Source: Morinoia aosen
Lineage: Eukaryota > Arthropoda > Malacostraca > Amphipoda > Talitridae
NCBI GenBank assembly: GCA_030386875.1
Contig: CM059575.1
Coordinates: 54,094,859-54,158,858, forward strand
Direction of reading: 5' to 3'
DNA: 64,000 nucleotides
A model generated the notes under the pieces. It saw only the letters and a list, made by a program, of their open reading frames with translations, did no database searches and was not told the DNA's origin. Shown piece after piece: positions 55,630 through 64,000 of the stretch; position 1 is the stretch's first letter; every line of letters begins with the position of its first letter. The translations under genes and the position numbers were made by a program.

Positions 55630-56585
55630 ACTCACATTCCCAGGGCAACATATTCTGACTTCACGCTAGGAGTTACCACGAAGGTACTAATCATGTTACA
55701 TGAGATGGGAGGTTCTCGGGGAAAAAAACTACTCAAAATGAAATCTCCGATGAAAGCCGCGGACTACGGCTGTCGCCTGCGCCAAGGCCTCTCACATCTT
55801 TAGGACTGCTTATAGAAATGGAGCTCTCACTAGTGGTCCGACATTTCTCGCCATTTGTGATGAATCGGAATAAAATTAAGTTAGCTCAAATATTACGTTG
55901 ATTTCTCTCGGAGCTGACCAGGGTTTAGAAAATCTCTGTAGATAAATAGTGATACTCTTCTGTCGAAAAGAGAATAAAATGTTCATATTCTCATCATTTT
56001 GTTTGACACGACAGAACATAGATGTGTAATCGCGCTTGTTTGCGCACAACATTAGCCTGCGCCATGAAATTAGAGTATTTATAATAAGGAAAATTGCACT
56101 CGAACATTCTCTAGCTACAGCATTCGCTTAGGGTCCACAGTTCAACAGCTCAACACGAGAGTTATATAAGATAGAGTTTTTTCAGCCCATTTTCCTTTTT
56201 TGTTGGTCCTATACAAGATAGGTCTCCATAAATCATCAAAGTTTAGCACACTGTAAAAAATTTAAGCACATGTCTACAGACCGACATAAATCTCTTTTAA
56301 CAGGACATTATCATTAAAAAACACGCAGACGTAGGCCAGGATATTTCAAGTTTAATGTATCACATATCAACTGGGATTCCCTCATTTCAGTCGTATACAG
56401 ATAAGAAAATATACAATGAAAAAGTCGAATAATTTAACTCTATAGGACTCCGTATATCTTTATACAAGTTTTTATTTATAACTCACAGTATGATGAAATT
56501 TGACTGCCAAAAAATTGACACTAATGTTAACATCAGTGGTGTGGCCTCATTATTCATGTACCAAGCTTAGAATTAGATTTACCAA
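55630..56585. other. Intergenic, no gene recognised
   Basis: No frame, array or transposon end was identified in this stretch. Confidence 0.55.
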
Positions 56586-56589
56586 GTTG

Positions 56590-56960
56590 GTATAGAGCCT
56601 CGAATACCATAACCAACGAGTTCCAGAGAAAGGAAGGCAGAAGACGCCAGTTAGCGTCAAGTGAACGGAATAGGAGGATCTACATACAAAGTTTGCTCCC
56701 ACGCAAGATCCCCTGCGCATAGAAACATGAAGTTAAGAAGCAAGTTCATGAAACAAGGCAAAATTTCATCAAGAAAGAAATATGTGCTTATAAACAGGAC
56801 TTCAGTGGACTAAACAAAAAGCGAGTCCGTTACCTAACAAAAATCCTACTCTACGTACATCGAAGCAAAGCCCAACCCAAGCTTCAGCTCGGGGCCTCGC
56901 ATTTCCCCCTTGGAGTGCTAATTCCCACTGATAAAAAAATTGTATTCTCTGAAGGGACCT
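56590..56960 (-). mobile_element. SINE-like element, 361-bp family
   Basis: In plus orientation it holds agagaaaggaaggcagaaga, agttcatgaaacaaggc, acttcagtggactaaac, gcttcagctcggggcctcgc and ggagtgctaattcccac, ending tctctgaaggga. The order matches the family throughout, with many substitutions. Confidence 0.7.
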
Positions 56961-57149
56961 TGGAAAAAGATAGTACAAATAGATGAACTGAAAATTCAAC
57001 AAAAACAATCCCAATCACACATCTATTAAAATAAAACCTATTCCAACAATTGTGAAAATGATGAAACCAAAAGAATTCAATTCATTGTAGTTTACGTTTT
57101 TTCTAAATTATCTATGAACTCTGTAGTGCTATAACATAGCATAATAGTG

Positions 57150-57298
57150 AACATAAAAAACGGTCCGTACCTAAATAAAGGCCTGCTTTACTTCAAGGAA
57201 ATGAAAGCTTACCCAACTTCAGGCTGAGGACCTCACATGTTCCCTATGGGAGCGGCAATTTTCAATGCCACAATAGTTGTTTTCGCGCGAGGGGATTG
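57150..57298 (-). mobile_element. SINE-like element, 361-bp family, 5' part
   Basis: It covers only the 5' portion: ggtccgtacctaaataaagg, cccaacttcaggctgagg, cctatgggagcggcaat and ttgttttcgcgcgaggggat in plus orientation. Confidence 0.6.
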
Positions 57299-57299
57299 C

Positions 57300-58310
57300 C
57301 AAGTCGAACATCAATCAGCCCTGCAGAAATATGAGAGGCATTGCATGCCCTCAAAGAGCAGCCCCGAAGGCTTTCATTCCAAGAGATCCATAGCGATGCA
57401 GTTGTCAGACATATAACCGGGCGTGAACAATGCTTTCCGTTAATATGACGACCACAATCTACCTATGTTGTAAGAAAATACGTTGGCTCAATATTTTATT
57501 ACTTTAGATATTGACGCAGGTTAATGCACGACCCAAGCAAGTCCAATTACCTTGTTATTTGTTGTCCTGTGTGAAGTAATTAAGAGAAAATTGATTTTTT
57601 TAATCACCTATTCGAAATTGAAAGCATCGGTGCAGATTGACTAGGATTTTCGATCCCCTGGTCAGCCCCGTTCTATGGGAAATCAGCGATAGGCTGGAGC
57701 TAACTCAATTTCCCTGCTTCAACTCAGCTTGAGCCTTGCAAAATCTCGGACCGCTAGTTCGACCTCTCTCTTTCTATGAGCAGGCCAGTAAATGTTACGG
57801 GCTTTGGTTGTATAGCATCAACGTGAAAAGAAAAATTCACTCGCATGCACTAGTGATAAAAAGAGGATCCTAAACTTCTAATGTCAGAATATACGTGAAT
57901 GCAAAATTTACTTGATTAATTAAAAGTGTTTTATCTAATAGTGAACGAAAATGCCAAACCAATACCCAGCTCGACTATATTTCTATTTTCTGTCTCATAA
58001 GAAAAACTATAAAAAACATTTTTCATTCACTCATCTGACAGAAAAAGTATCACTGCATCCTTCAAAGATTGTTCAAAACCTAGTTAGCCCATTTCTATAT
58101 GGAACGAACAATAGATGGGAGCCAGCTTAATTTCGCCTCTGCATTCATCATAAATGGCACGAAATTTCCAACCACAACTGTGCTGTCACAATTTTTATGC
58201 GTAACCAAATCTAAAACATAGAAGGCATTACTTGTAATATTCAAGATTGCCTCACGTGCTCAAAAGAGCAAAAAAAAACAATGGAACACAATCCGTAAGC
58301 AGCCAACAAA
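57300..58310. other. Intergenic, no gene recognised
   Basis: No convincing coding frame. Two stretches with gatgggagc and taatttc motifs near 57660-57710 and 58090-58140 resemble each other and may be remains of one repeat. Confidence 0.45.
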
Positions 58311-58439
58311 AACTCAATTCCCGTAGATACTATCTTTCTCGAAAACATTGCTCGCTTCGTTTCGGGTTGAAAGAATCGAGTCGCAAAGGATTTTTCTCAG
58401 CTTCTCATCCTTAGGAGAGTGATTGAGCGAGTGAAGTGC

Positions 58440-58620
58440 AACTAAATAAGTAGAGGAGTTCCTCGTCTTACCTTTTCTACCCGTCTTTTCTGTTTGTGAC
58501 TTTAACCCGAGTGTCTGCACAGTCTGATGGAGACTGCCTGAGCTAGTCGTACAGGGATCGAACACCATGCATGACCTTCACGGAACTAAAGTAACGCTTA
58601 GCTACTCGCGCTACGAAGAC
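58440..58620 (-). mobile_element. tRNA-derived SINE-like fragment
   Basis: On the minus strand GTAGCGCGAGTAGCTAAGCG resembles a tRNA A box and GGTGTTCGATCCCTG about 40 bases later a B box (GTTCGATCC). The spacing suits an RNA polymerase III promoter. No full cloverleaf can be drawn, and the sequence continues into unrelated DNA, so a tRNA-headed SINE is more likely than a tRNA gene. An 84-codon frame across it is probably not real. Confidence 0.45.
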
Positions 58621-58624
58621 TACG

Positions 58625-59720
58625 ATGTTTTCCAATAACAACTCATCATCACGTCACACTTTCCAGCGTATTTCTCGGGACAACAACGCACTCGACTTGT
58701 ATTTTTAGGAGGAGCAAAAATAACGTCTTTTGCTACTGCAACCTGCACATGTTATAAGCATTGCCTTCACTCGGCATCACCTTGAAGTAAATGATAAAAA
58801 TTATTTATGAATAAAATCTGAAATGAAATGTAGTGTATGACTTAGGGCAATCTCAATACCTAGCGTCAAATTCGAATTCCGGTATAAATAAAAGTAAAAA
58901 GTGCAACTGAAAGGGCAGAAACAATTAGATTTAATTTTTAGTTAACTTTCAAAGAGTCGGTGATATCGTTATTTCCATTCTAAATTAACAACGAGTCTTC
59001 TCACACAAAATTCTTATAATCGAACATTTTCCCCCAAATCCACCCGAAGGTCTCTGCACCAGATTCATTAACATCTTCAACGACACAAAAAATTCGAATG
59101 CCGACAAAATTTATGTTCTGGAAGGAACGCATCAAAGAGTCTGCATCAAAAATGTTCGCTTGTGTATGAATTTGAGGATTCATTAGAGTGAAGCCTTATT
59201 TTGTGAGAGAGCGCACGGGCACGGGAGCGTAGGTCACAAGACCACACCAGCGGGCACCCGCCAACACAAGGCAGTAATTGCATCCCACACGCCGCGCTGA
59301 CAGCCCGCTAATTAGCGGCACGGGGTCTTGTGCTCCAGGCTTTTTTTAAGGAGAGAAAACGGTGTGCCTGCATCGTGTGTGTGTGTATCCTTTTCATTTT
59401 TTATTTTAGAGCTGGCAAGTTTCTGTAACACAATTCCAAAATTCTCTCTTTTACCTTCCACGCACGGTTCTTCTTTACCAGCTTGTATTTTCATTGTTAT
59501 AGTAGTTATTCTAAGGCTCGGTTTCCACTGCAAAAATGATTTTATAGAGGAAGGAAAAATAACCATTTAGTTTGGCATGTAGAAAACAAGAAATCTAACC
59601 AAAAAGCATATTCCCAGACACAATACTTTGCGCATAGCAACGTAAAATATCGAAGAGGAAAAACAGACGATGAAAATGTAGGTAGAGAAGAAAGTATGAA
59701 AACAGAAGAAATAAAATTCA
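58625..59720. other. Intergenic, no gene recognised
   Basis: A GC-rich block at 59210-59335 contains acaagacc and its complement ggtcttgt about 90 bp apart, possibly a transposon end. Overlapping frames of about 80 codons on both strands (59312-59570) have no known domains; a short tg repeat lies at 59375-59385. Confidence 0.45.
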
Positions 59721-59726
59721 TATTAA

Positions 59727-60085
59727 ATTCAGATTAGATGTTAGTTTAAGCTTCCCTAACCGCCAACAAAGACGTTCCAAAAAGAGGAAGGAAGAATGCA
59801 CCATTTATTATGGACTTAGCGAACACAAAATCAATGTACACGGTGCGTAAAAACAGTAAAATGAGAGCAAAGTTTTTGAAAAAAGATAAAACTCGAAGAA
59901 AAAGTGCAAGGTTCTGAAAAACAAGATAACACAATGAACTGAAAAAACACGGTCCGTAACAAAATAAAAAATACTCTATTTCAACACAGGAAGGCCTACC
60001 TACCCTTAAACTCAGGACCTCATATATAATCCCTCAGAGTATTAATCCCCATAGATACAATAGTTTTACCCCCTCTGAGGGAACA
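59727..60085 (-). mobile_element. SINE-like element, 361-bp family, near full length
   Basis: In plus orientation it opens gattagatgttagtttaagc and ends accccctctgaggga. All internal blocks are present. The flanks aacagaagaaa and aacagaaaaaa may be a target duplication. Confidence 0.75.
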
Positions 60086-60089
60086 GAAA

Positions 60090-60890
60090 AAAAGAGGAAA
60101 CGAAAGATATAGAAGTCTTAAAAGCCAATCTACAGTATACCTGGGGCTACCCAACCGTATCCCCTCTAAGGGTGTCAGACCCCATTGCATAAGATGGACA
60201 AACCTTATTGCTCGCGAGTGTGTCTGAGTATAAAAATGAAATACTGCAACAAATTGTGTTTACCATCTTAATTGCAATGAATTGCTCATCTTTCACGCCT
60301 TTTTCTAATACCATTTTGGTGTAGTACAAACTTAATTCGTAAAACGAGCCTAGCCATTTTTTCAGGATGGAAAGGTGTCTAATCCCTACCAGCTCTTCGC
60401 AACGGTATGAAGCTATGACTCCAACGCAGCCCCAGGAATTACAGGCACTTTTTCGTTCCAAACCAACAGCCGATCCTTCCGATTGCAGAGTCGGATGCTC
60501 CAGGCCGAGATGCAGCCATCGTCGCTAGCAGTGCCGCATTTACAGCCTAAGCTAACTGCACCCGCGAGCTGGAGAATAAACCCGTCCAGGTTTGTCTCCC
60601 TTCTGCTATTGAGGTTACACTTAAGACTGTGGCACAATATTATCTTAAATTAAAGCAAGTAGCTTCTCATATGGCCGCAATGTTCTAGCATTTACTTCGC
60701 TAACGAGGTTACACAGGAACTGAGCACCTTACTTCAGTATTATCTCTAATGCTTGTTACGAGTGTCTCATAAGACCGTCATGTCATGAACGCACGTCCTT
60801 AGGAATTGTGAGTATAAATTCTACGCGTAGATTACATCTGCATTTGGGCGTACGGTATTCGTAGGGGTAAGTTTTGAAACCATTTCCAAC
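60090..60890. other. Intergenic, no gene recognised
   Basis: Two overlapping minus-strand frames (104 codons at 60147-60461; 74 codons at 60413-60637) sit in a slightly GC-richer patch. Neither shows a recognised domain. Confidence 0.4.
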
Positions 60891-60894
60891 AGAT

Positions 60895-61170
60895 CAGTTA
60901 GTTTAAGACTCACTAGCCGAAACATAGGCGATATTACAAGAGCAATGAGAAGGGACCAGATAGTATGGACCGTAGGCAACAAAGAATCTATGCACGAAAT
61001 ATCTTCCCGCACATGATATTAAGCGAATACAAACACAAAGTTAGGAAGGAAGATGAAGTAAAAACAGAGAAAAGATAGCGTAAAATCCATGAAAAGTCAA
61101 AGAAGCATATTGAGCACGAAAGCTAAAGCCCCGAAAGTCTATCTATGGCTGAGGTATCTTATGTAACAGT
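60895..61170 (-). mobile_element. SINE-like element, 361-bp family, very diverged
   Basis: The order gttagtttaagactcac, agatagtatggacc, caaagaatctatgcac, agttaggaaggaag and aaaacagagaaaagatagc follows the family, but identity is low and the 5' part is missing. Confidence 0.45.
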
Positions 61171-61201
61171 CTCCCCTGTGCCACATTCATGAAAAATAAG
61201 G

Positions 61202-62123
61202 GGTAAATCTGAAGGAGATGACAGTTGTCGATTTTGTAAATTTCGATGCCTTAGCACAGTTAATTAGATCGAAATAAACAAGTTTTCTTCTATGCACTTT
61301 TTGTCTCAAATGAGATTAGATTAGATTATAAGTTAGTTTAAGCCTCCCTAACCGCTGCAAAAAAAGAGCGTATCGAAGAGAGGAAGGAGGAAGGCACCAT
61401 TTAGTATGGAGATAAGGAAATTGGGAATCTATGCAGAACTGGCATAGAAACAGTAAGATGGGAAAGAAGTTCATGAAATAAGATAAAAGTTGAAGAAGAA
61501 AGTCAGAGGTGCTGAAAAACAGGACAGTAGTGAACCGAAAAAAGGTGGTCCTTAACATAACAAAAAACATTTTATTTCAACAAAAAGAAGGCCTACCTAA
61601 CTCAGCTCGGGCCCTCACATTTTTCCCCTGGGAGCGCTAATTCCCATAGATACAATAGTTGTATCCCCCTGAGGGATGTCTCAAATGAGTATTTTATTAG
61701 TTATAGCGGTAAATGACTTACCGCAACTCCAGTCTTTGAAGCGGAAAGAAATTCTTTGATCGAGTTGTATGGCAATACTGCAATGGCGTCTCGCTTCCAG
61801 CGCTCTGTCTTGAAAGACGAAACCAAACCTACCGCTATACCTCGTTAAATACTCATTTGACGAAAAAAGTGTATGGAATAAAAGTTGTTTATTTCGATGT
61901 TATTACCATGTTTCAAGCAACAAAAATTCGAAAATCGATGAGTAGCTGTTTATTCGAGCGCATTCGTCATCAATGACGAAACTAAACTTACCGCTATAAA
62001 TCGTAAAATACTCATTTGAGACGAAAAAAGAATAGAAGAAAACTTGTTTATTTTGATTCAATTAATTAGGTTCAGGCACCAAAAAGTGGAAAATCGACAA
62101 CTGTCATCTCCTTCAGATTTACC
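61202..62123. mobile_element. TIR element with 8-bp duplication, split by a SINE
   Basis: The ends are GGTAAATCTGAAGGAGATGA and its reverse complement, continuing as inverted repeats through cagttgtcgatttt and on to the block ataaacaagttttcttctat. The flanking octamer AAATAAGG is duplicated exactly (61194-61201 and 62124-62131). Without the SINE and its duplication the element is about 548 bp. The inside repeats a tgagtatttta...atagcggtaa block in both orientations, including a perfect gcggtaa/ttaccgc stem near 61710. No coding capacity. An 8-bp duplication fits hAT, P or Mutator-like elements; the ends do not let me choose. Confidence 0.85.
61316..61676 (-). mobile_element. SINE-like element, reference copy, 361 bp
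   Basis: A perfect 13-bp duplication, TGTCTCAAATGAG, flanks it (61303-61315 and 61677-61689). On the minus strand it starts TCCCTCAGGGGGATACAAC, passes TTAGCGCTCCCAGGGG and GAGGGCCCGAGCTGAG, and ends GGCTTAAACTAACTTATAAT then CTAATCTAAT. Variable duplications of 10-13 bp and a short-repeat tail indicate retroposition. The 5' boxes are only weakly like an RNA polymerase III promoter. It has no coding capacity. Confidence 0.9.
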
Positions 62124-62326
62124 AAATAAGGTTTAACACTAGGATCAGTACTTGTAACGCAAATGCGTACTGTTGAAGAAAAATAATTACCAATTTTCAC
62201 ATTTAACACATGAACAAGTTTATTTCAAACTTTACGCTGCTGCAAAAAAAAAACTAAAGTATATTACTAACGATTCTCTCAGCGAGGATTCCACCTGCCC
62301 GCACGAGACTAAGCCTTCAGCTAGAG

Positions 62327-63020
62327 CAGTGGTTCCCAACCTTTTTCAGCTTGTTACCCAATTTAGCATGCCACATTAAGCATGTTACCCCATTCACAAA
62401 ATGTTGTCAACATTAATATATATATGGCTAAACTAAAGCACTAGAGATATTTTCTTTTCTCTATTGTATTAGTACATTTTGCATCTCTAATGACTTACCA
62501 AAGATGTCATGAGCATCTGTGAAATGGTTGGAGTTGCATATTTGAAGCTATTTGTGGAATTCTTGGCTTCGTGGTTGAAAGTTACAGCCTGGCATCGTTT
62601 GCAACATTCAAGCGAGTCCTCTTTTTTGTTTTCATCCCCAGCACAGTTGAGAACCCCTTCTCGCACAGATACGTTGTTGAGAATGATACCAACAACTTCA
62701 AGGCTCTCTTTGACTTGTGTCTTGAAGCATACTTGTGAAAATACTTTTCGGTTACCACACACTTAGCTATGCATTTTTTCTTTTCTAATACTGTATATTA
62801 GTTTTTGATATTCATTGTTATTTGGTTTAGCTTTGTTACTTCCTTATAATAGGTTTACTTTACAACTTAAAATACTAAGACTAAGTTTACATTAATCTTA
62901 ATACCAATGCTGACTTGATTTTCAGAATTCTTAACATTTTTCTATCACCCCTCCATTACCCCCGAAAAATTGCTAAATTACCCCCAGGAGGTAATTTACC
63001 CCCCAGGTTGGGAACCAATG
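62327..63020. mobile_element. hAT-type non-autonomous element, 694 bp
   Basis: The ends are CAGTGGTTCCCAACCT and, read inward, CATTGGTTCCCAACCT (one mismatch in 16). The octamer AGCTAGAG is duplicated exactly at 62319-62326 and 63021-63028. CAGTGGTTCCCAACC is a common hAT terminus. Overlapping frames of 85-91 codons inside (62487-62766) are too short for a transposase, though the stretch around EKPFSHRYVVEND could be a transposase remnant. Confidence 0.92.
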
Positions 63021-63028
63021 AGCTAGAG

Positions 63029-63600
63029 AATAGCGCATATCGATTCAGTCAGAAATGAAGAAGTAAAATGAATGTATATCACATCTATTTCCAATAATTT
63101 TATGTAATAGCTTGATATGTAATAGAAATTTAGCCGATGTTATTAAAATAATATGCAAAATGCGGCGGGTTAAACTGAAGTTAAATATCCAACTCACATT
63201 AAAGATATTTTTAGAGATCATTTTGAATGTAACGAACATTAAATAGATCCTGCCTCTATTGATTTTCATCAAGCATTTATGAAAATTGAGTCGGTGGCTG
63301 CTGGTCGGTCGGCAGCATAATGAAAACCCCCTCAATGACCACCGGTGGGTCGCGTAGCACCCAACGGGTTAAATATGCAAAATAATCCACACATTAAAAA
63401 TCCACCCCTCGTAACGGTCCTTGTAACTTACGTACCACGTATCGCTAGGTGTTCTCGATGGAGCCCTGTTCAGCTCTGTTGCTCTAACGCTAATCTATTC
63501 ACGAGAAACAGTAAATTGAGAATGTTCTTGAAAGAAGGTGTGATTTTTGTTTACCACCGGACACTTATCGATTTTCCAATTTCTGTTGCTGTACAAAAGT
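63029..63600. other. Intergenic, no gene recognised
   Basis: A 96-codon minus-strand frame (63045-63335) and an 85-codon plus-strand frame (63345-63602) have no known domain. The string accggtgggtcgcg ... caacgggttaa at 63340-63374 may be another piggyBac-type end. Confidence 0.45.
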
Positions 63601-63604
63601 AATG

Positions 63605-63875
63605 AGATGGAAATAAACAAATTTTCTTCTATGCACTTTCCGTCGTAAATCAGTATTCAGCGTGTTAAAGCTGTATTTTAATTTTCGTTTTTCATGGCCG
63701 GAATGAACTTTTACGTAAGTGTGGTATTTTTAGGTAAGCTTGGTGAATGTGAAGGAGAGGACAATAAACGATTTTCCAATTTTTGGTCCTTGAATGTAGG
63801 TCATTAGATCTATTTAAACAATTTTTCTTCTATGCACTTCCCATCTTAAATGAGTATTTAACGAGTTATAGCGGT
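63605..63875 (+). repeat. Two partial copies of the 61.2-62.1 kb TIR-element block
   Basis: The blocks aaataaacaaattttcttct + atgcactttccgtcg (63611) and atttttcttctatgcacttc + aaatgagtatttaacgag + ttatagcggt (63820-63872) match the internal repeated block of the element at 61202-62123. cgattttccaatttttggtc at 63770 matches it too. Ends were not found. Confidence 0.65.
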
Positions 63876-64000
63876 GACGTAATGTAACGTAACTAAGCTA
63901 ATGTAACCTAGAGAGGCCTAGAGCAAAGTAACCTAAAGTAATGATCACTCGAGCGCATTACAGCCGTCGGAAGGGAGAGTCCATTAAGGGTCCTCCCCTC

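Noticed and set aside
58540-58620. A functional tRNA gene
   Set aside because: A- and B-box-like motifs are present but no cloverleaf with paired acceptor stem can be drawn.

Overview
This is a gene-poor, AT-rich, repeat-dominated stretch of an animal nuclear genome, most likely an arthropod. The evidence is a pair of GIY-YIG Penelope-like retroelements, degraded Tc1/mariner-type transposases, a PIF/Harbinger remnant, hAT- and piggyBac-type non-autonomous elements, a LINE relic, many SINE-like copies, spliced short exons and large minisatellites. There is no operon structure and nothing bacterial. The species cannot be named from the sequence.

Layout, left to right. 1-4.6 kb: no gene seen; a piggyBac-type element end and a SINE fragment. 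4.65-8.6 kb: a 17-bp G-rich minisatellite running into a 500-N assembly gap. 8.8-11.2 kb: a hAT-like element containing a 96-bp-arm palindrome, a MADF-like relic and a 356-bp mariner-type MITE. 12.5-15.7 kb: a perfect 58-bp-arm palindrome, a 19-bp minisatellite, a DD39D-type transposase relic, and an 18/16-bp minisatellite; the two arrays cut the transposase off at both ends. 16.9-18.8 kb: an identical 81-bp repeat present twice, one copy lying inside an inverted-repeat element that carries hammerhead-like hairpins. 20.6-21.6 kb: a Tc1 (DD34E) relic. 25-34 kb: SINE copies, a Penelope-like RT relic, a LINE relic and a piggyBac-type MITE. 35.4-40.1 kb: two nearly identical Penelope-like elements head to head around a 75-bp spacer. 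41-47 kb: two exons of a possible host gene on the minus strand, with a Harbinger deletion derivative in the intron between them.

The most interesting object is at 49,430-55,208. It is a 5,779-bp foldback-type DNA element with ends ACCGGCAGGCC...GGCCTGCCGGT, arms built from 173-bp tandem repeats (about 3.5 units on the left, 7.5 on the right), a 9-bp target duplication, and a core with a spliced short basic ORF and a Ulp1/C48-type cysteine protease-like ORF. No transposase is visible in it. It sits inside a 361-bp SINE-like copy that has its own 10-bp target duplication, so the nesting order can be read directly.

56-64 kb holds more copies of the same SINE, one of them (with a perfect 13-bp duplication) inside an 8-bp-duplication TIR element, plus a hAT MITE with a perfect 8-bp duplication. 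Apart from the possible host exons, the window is best read as layered insertions, and the target duplications give a relative chronology.
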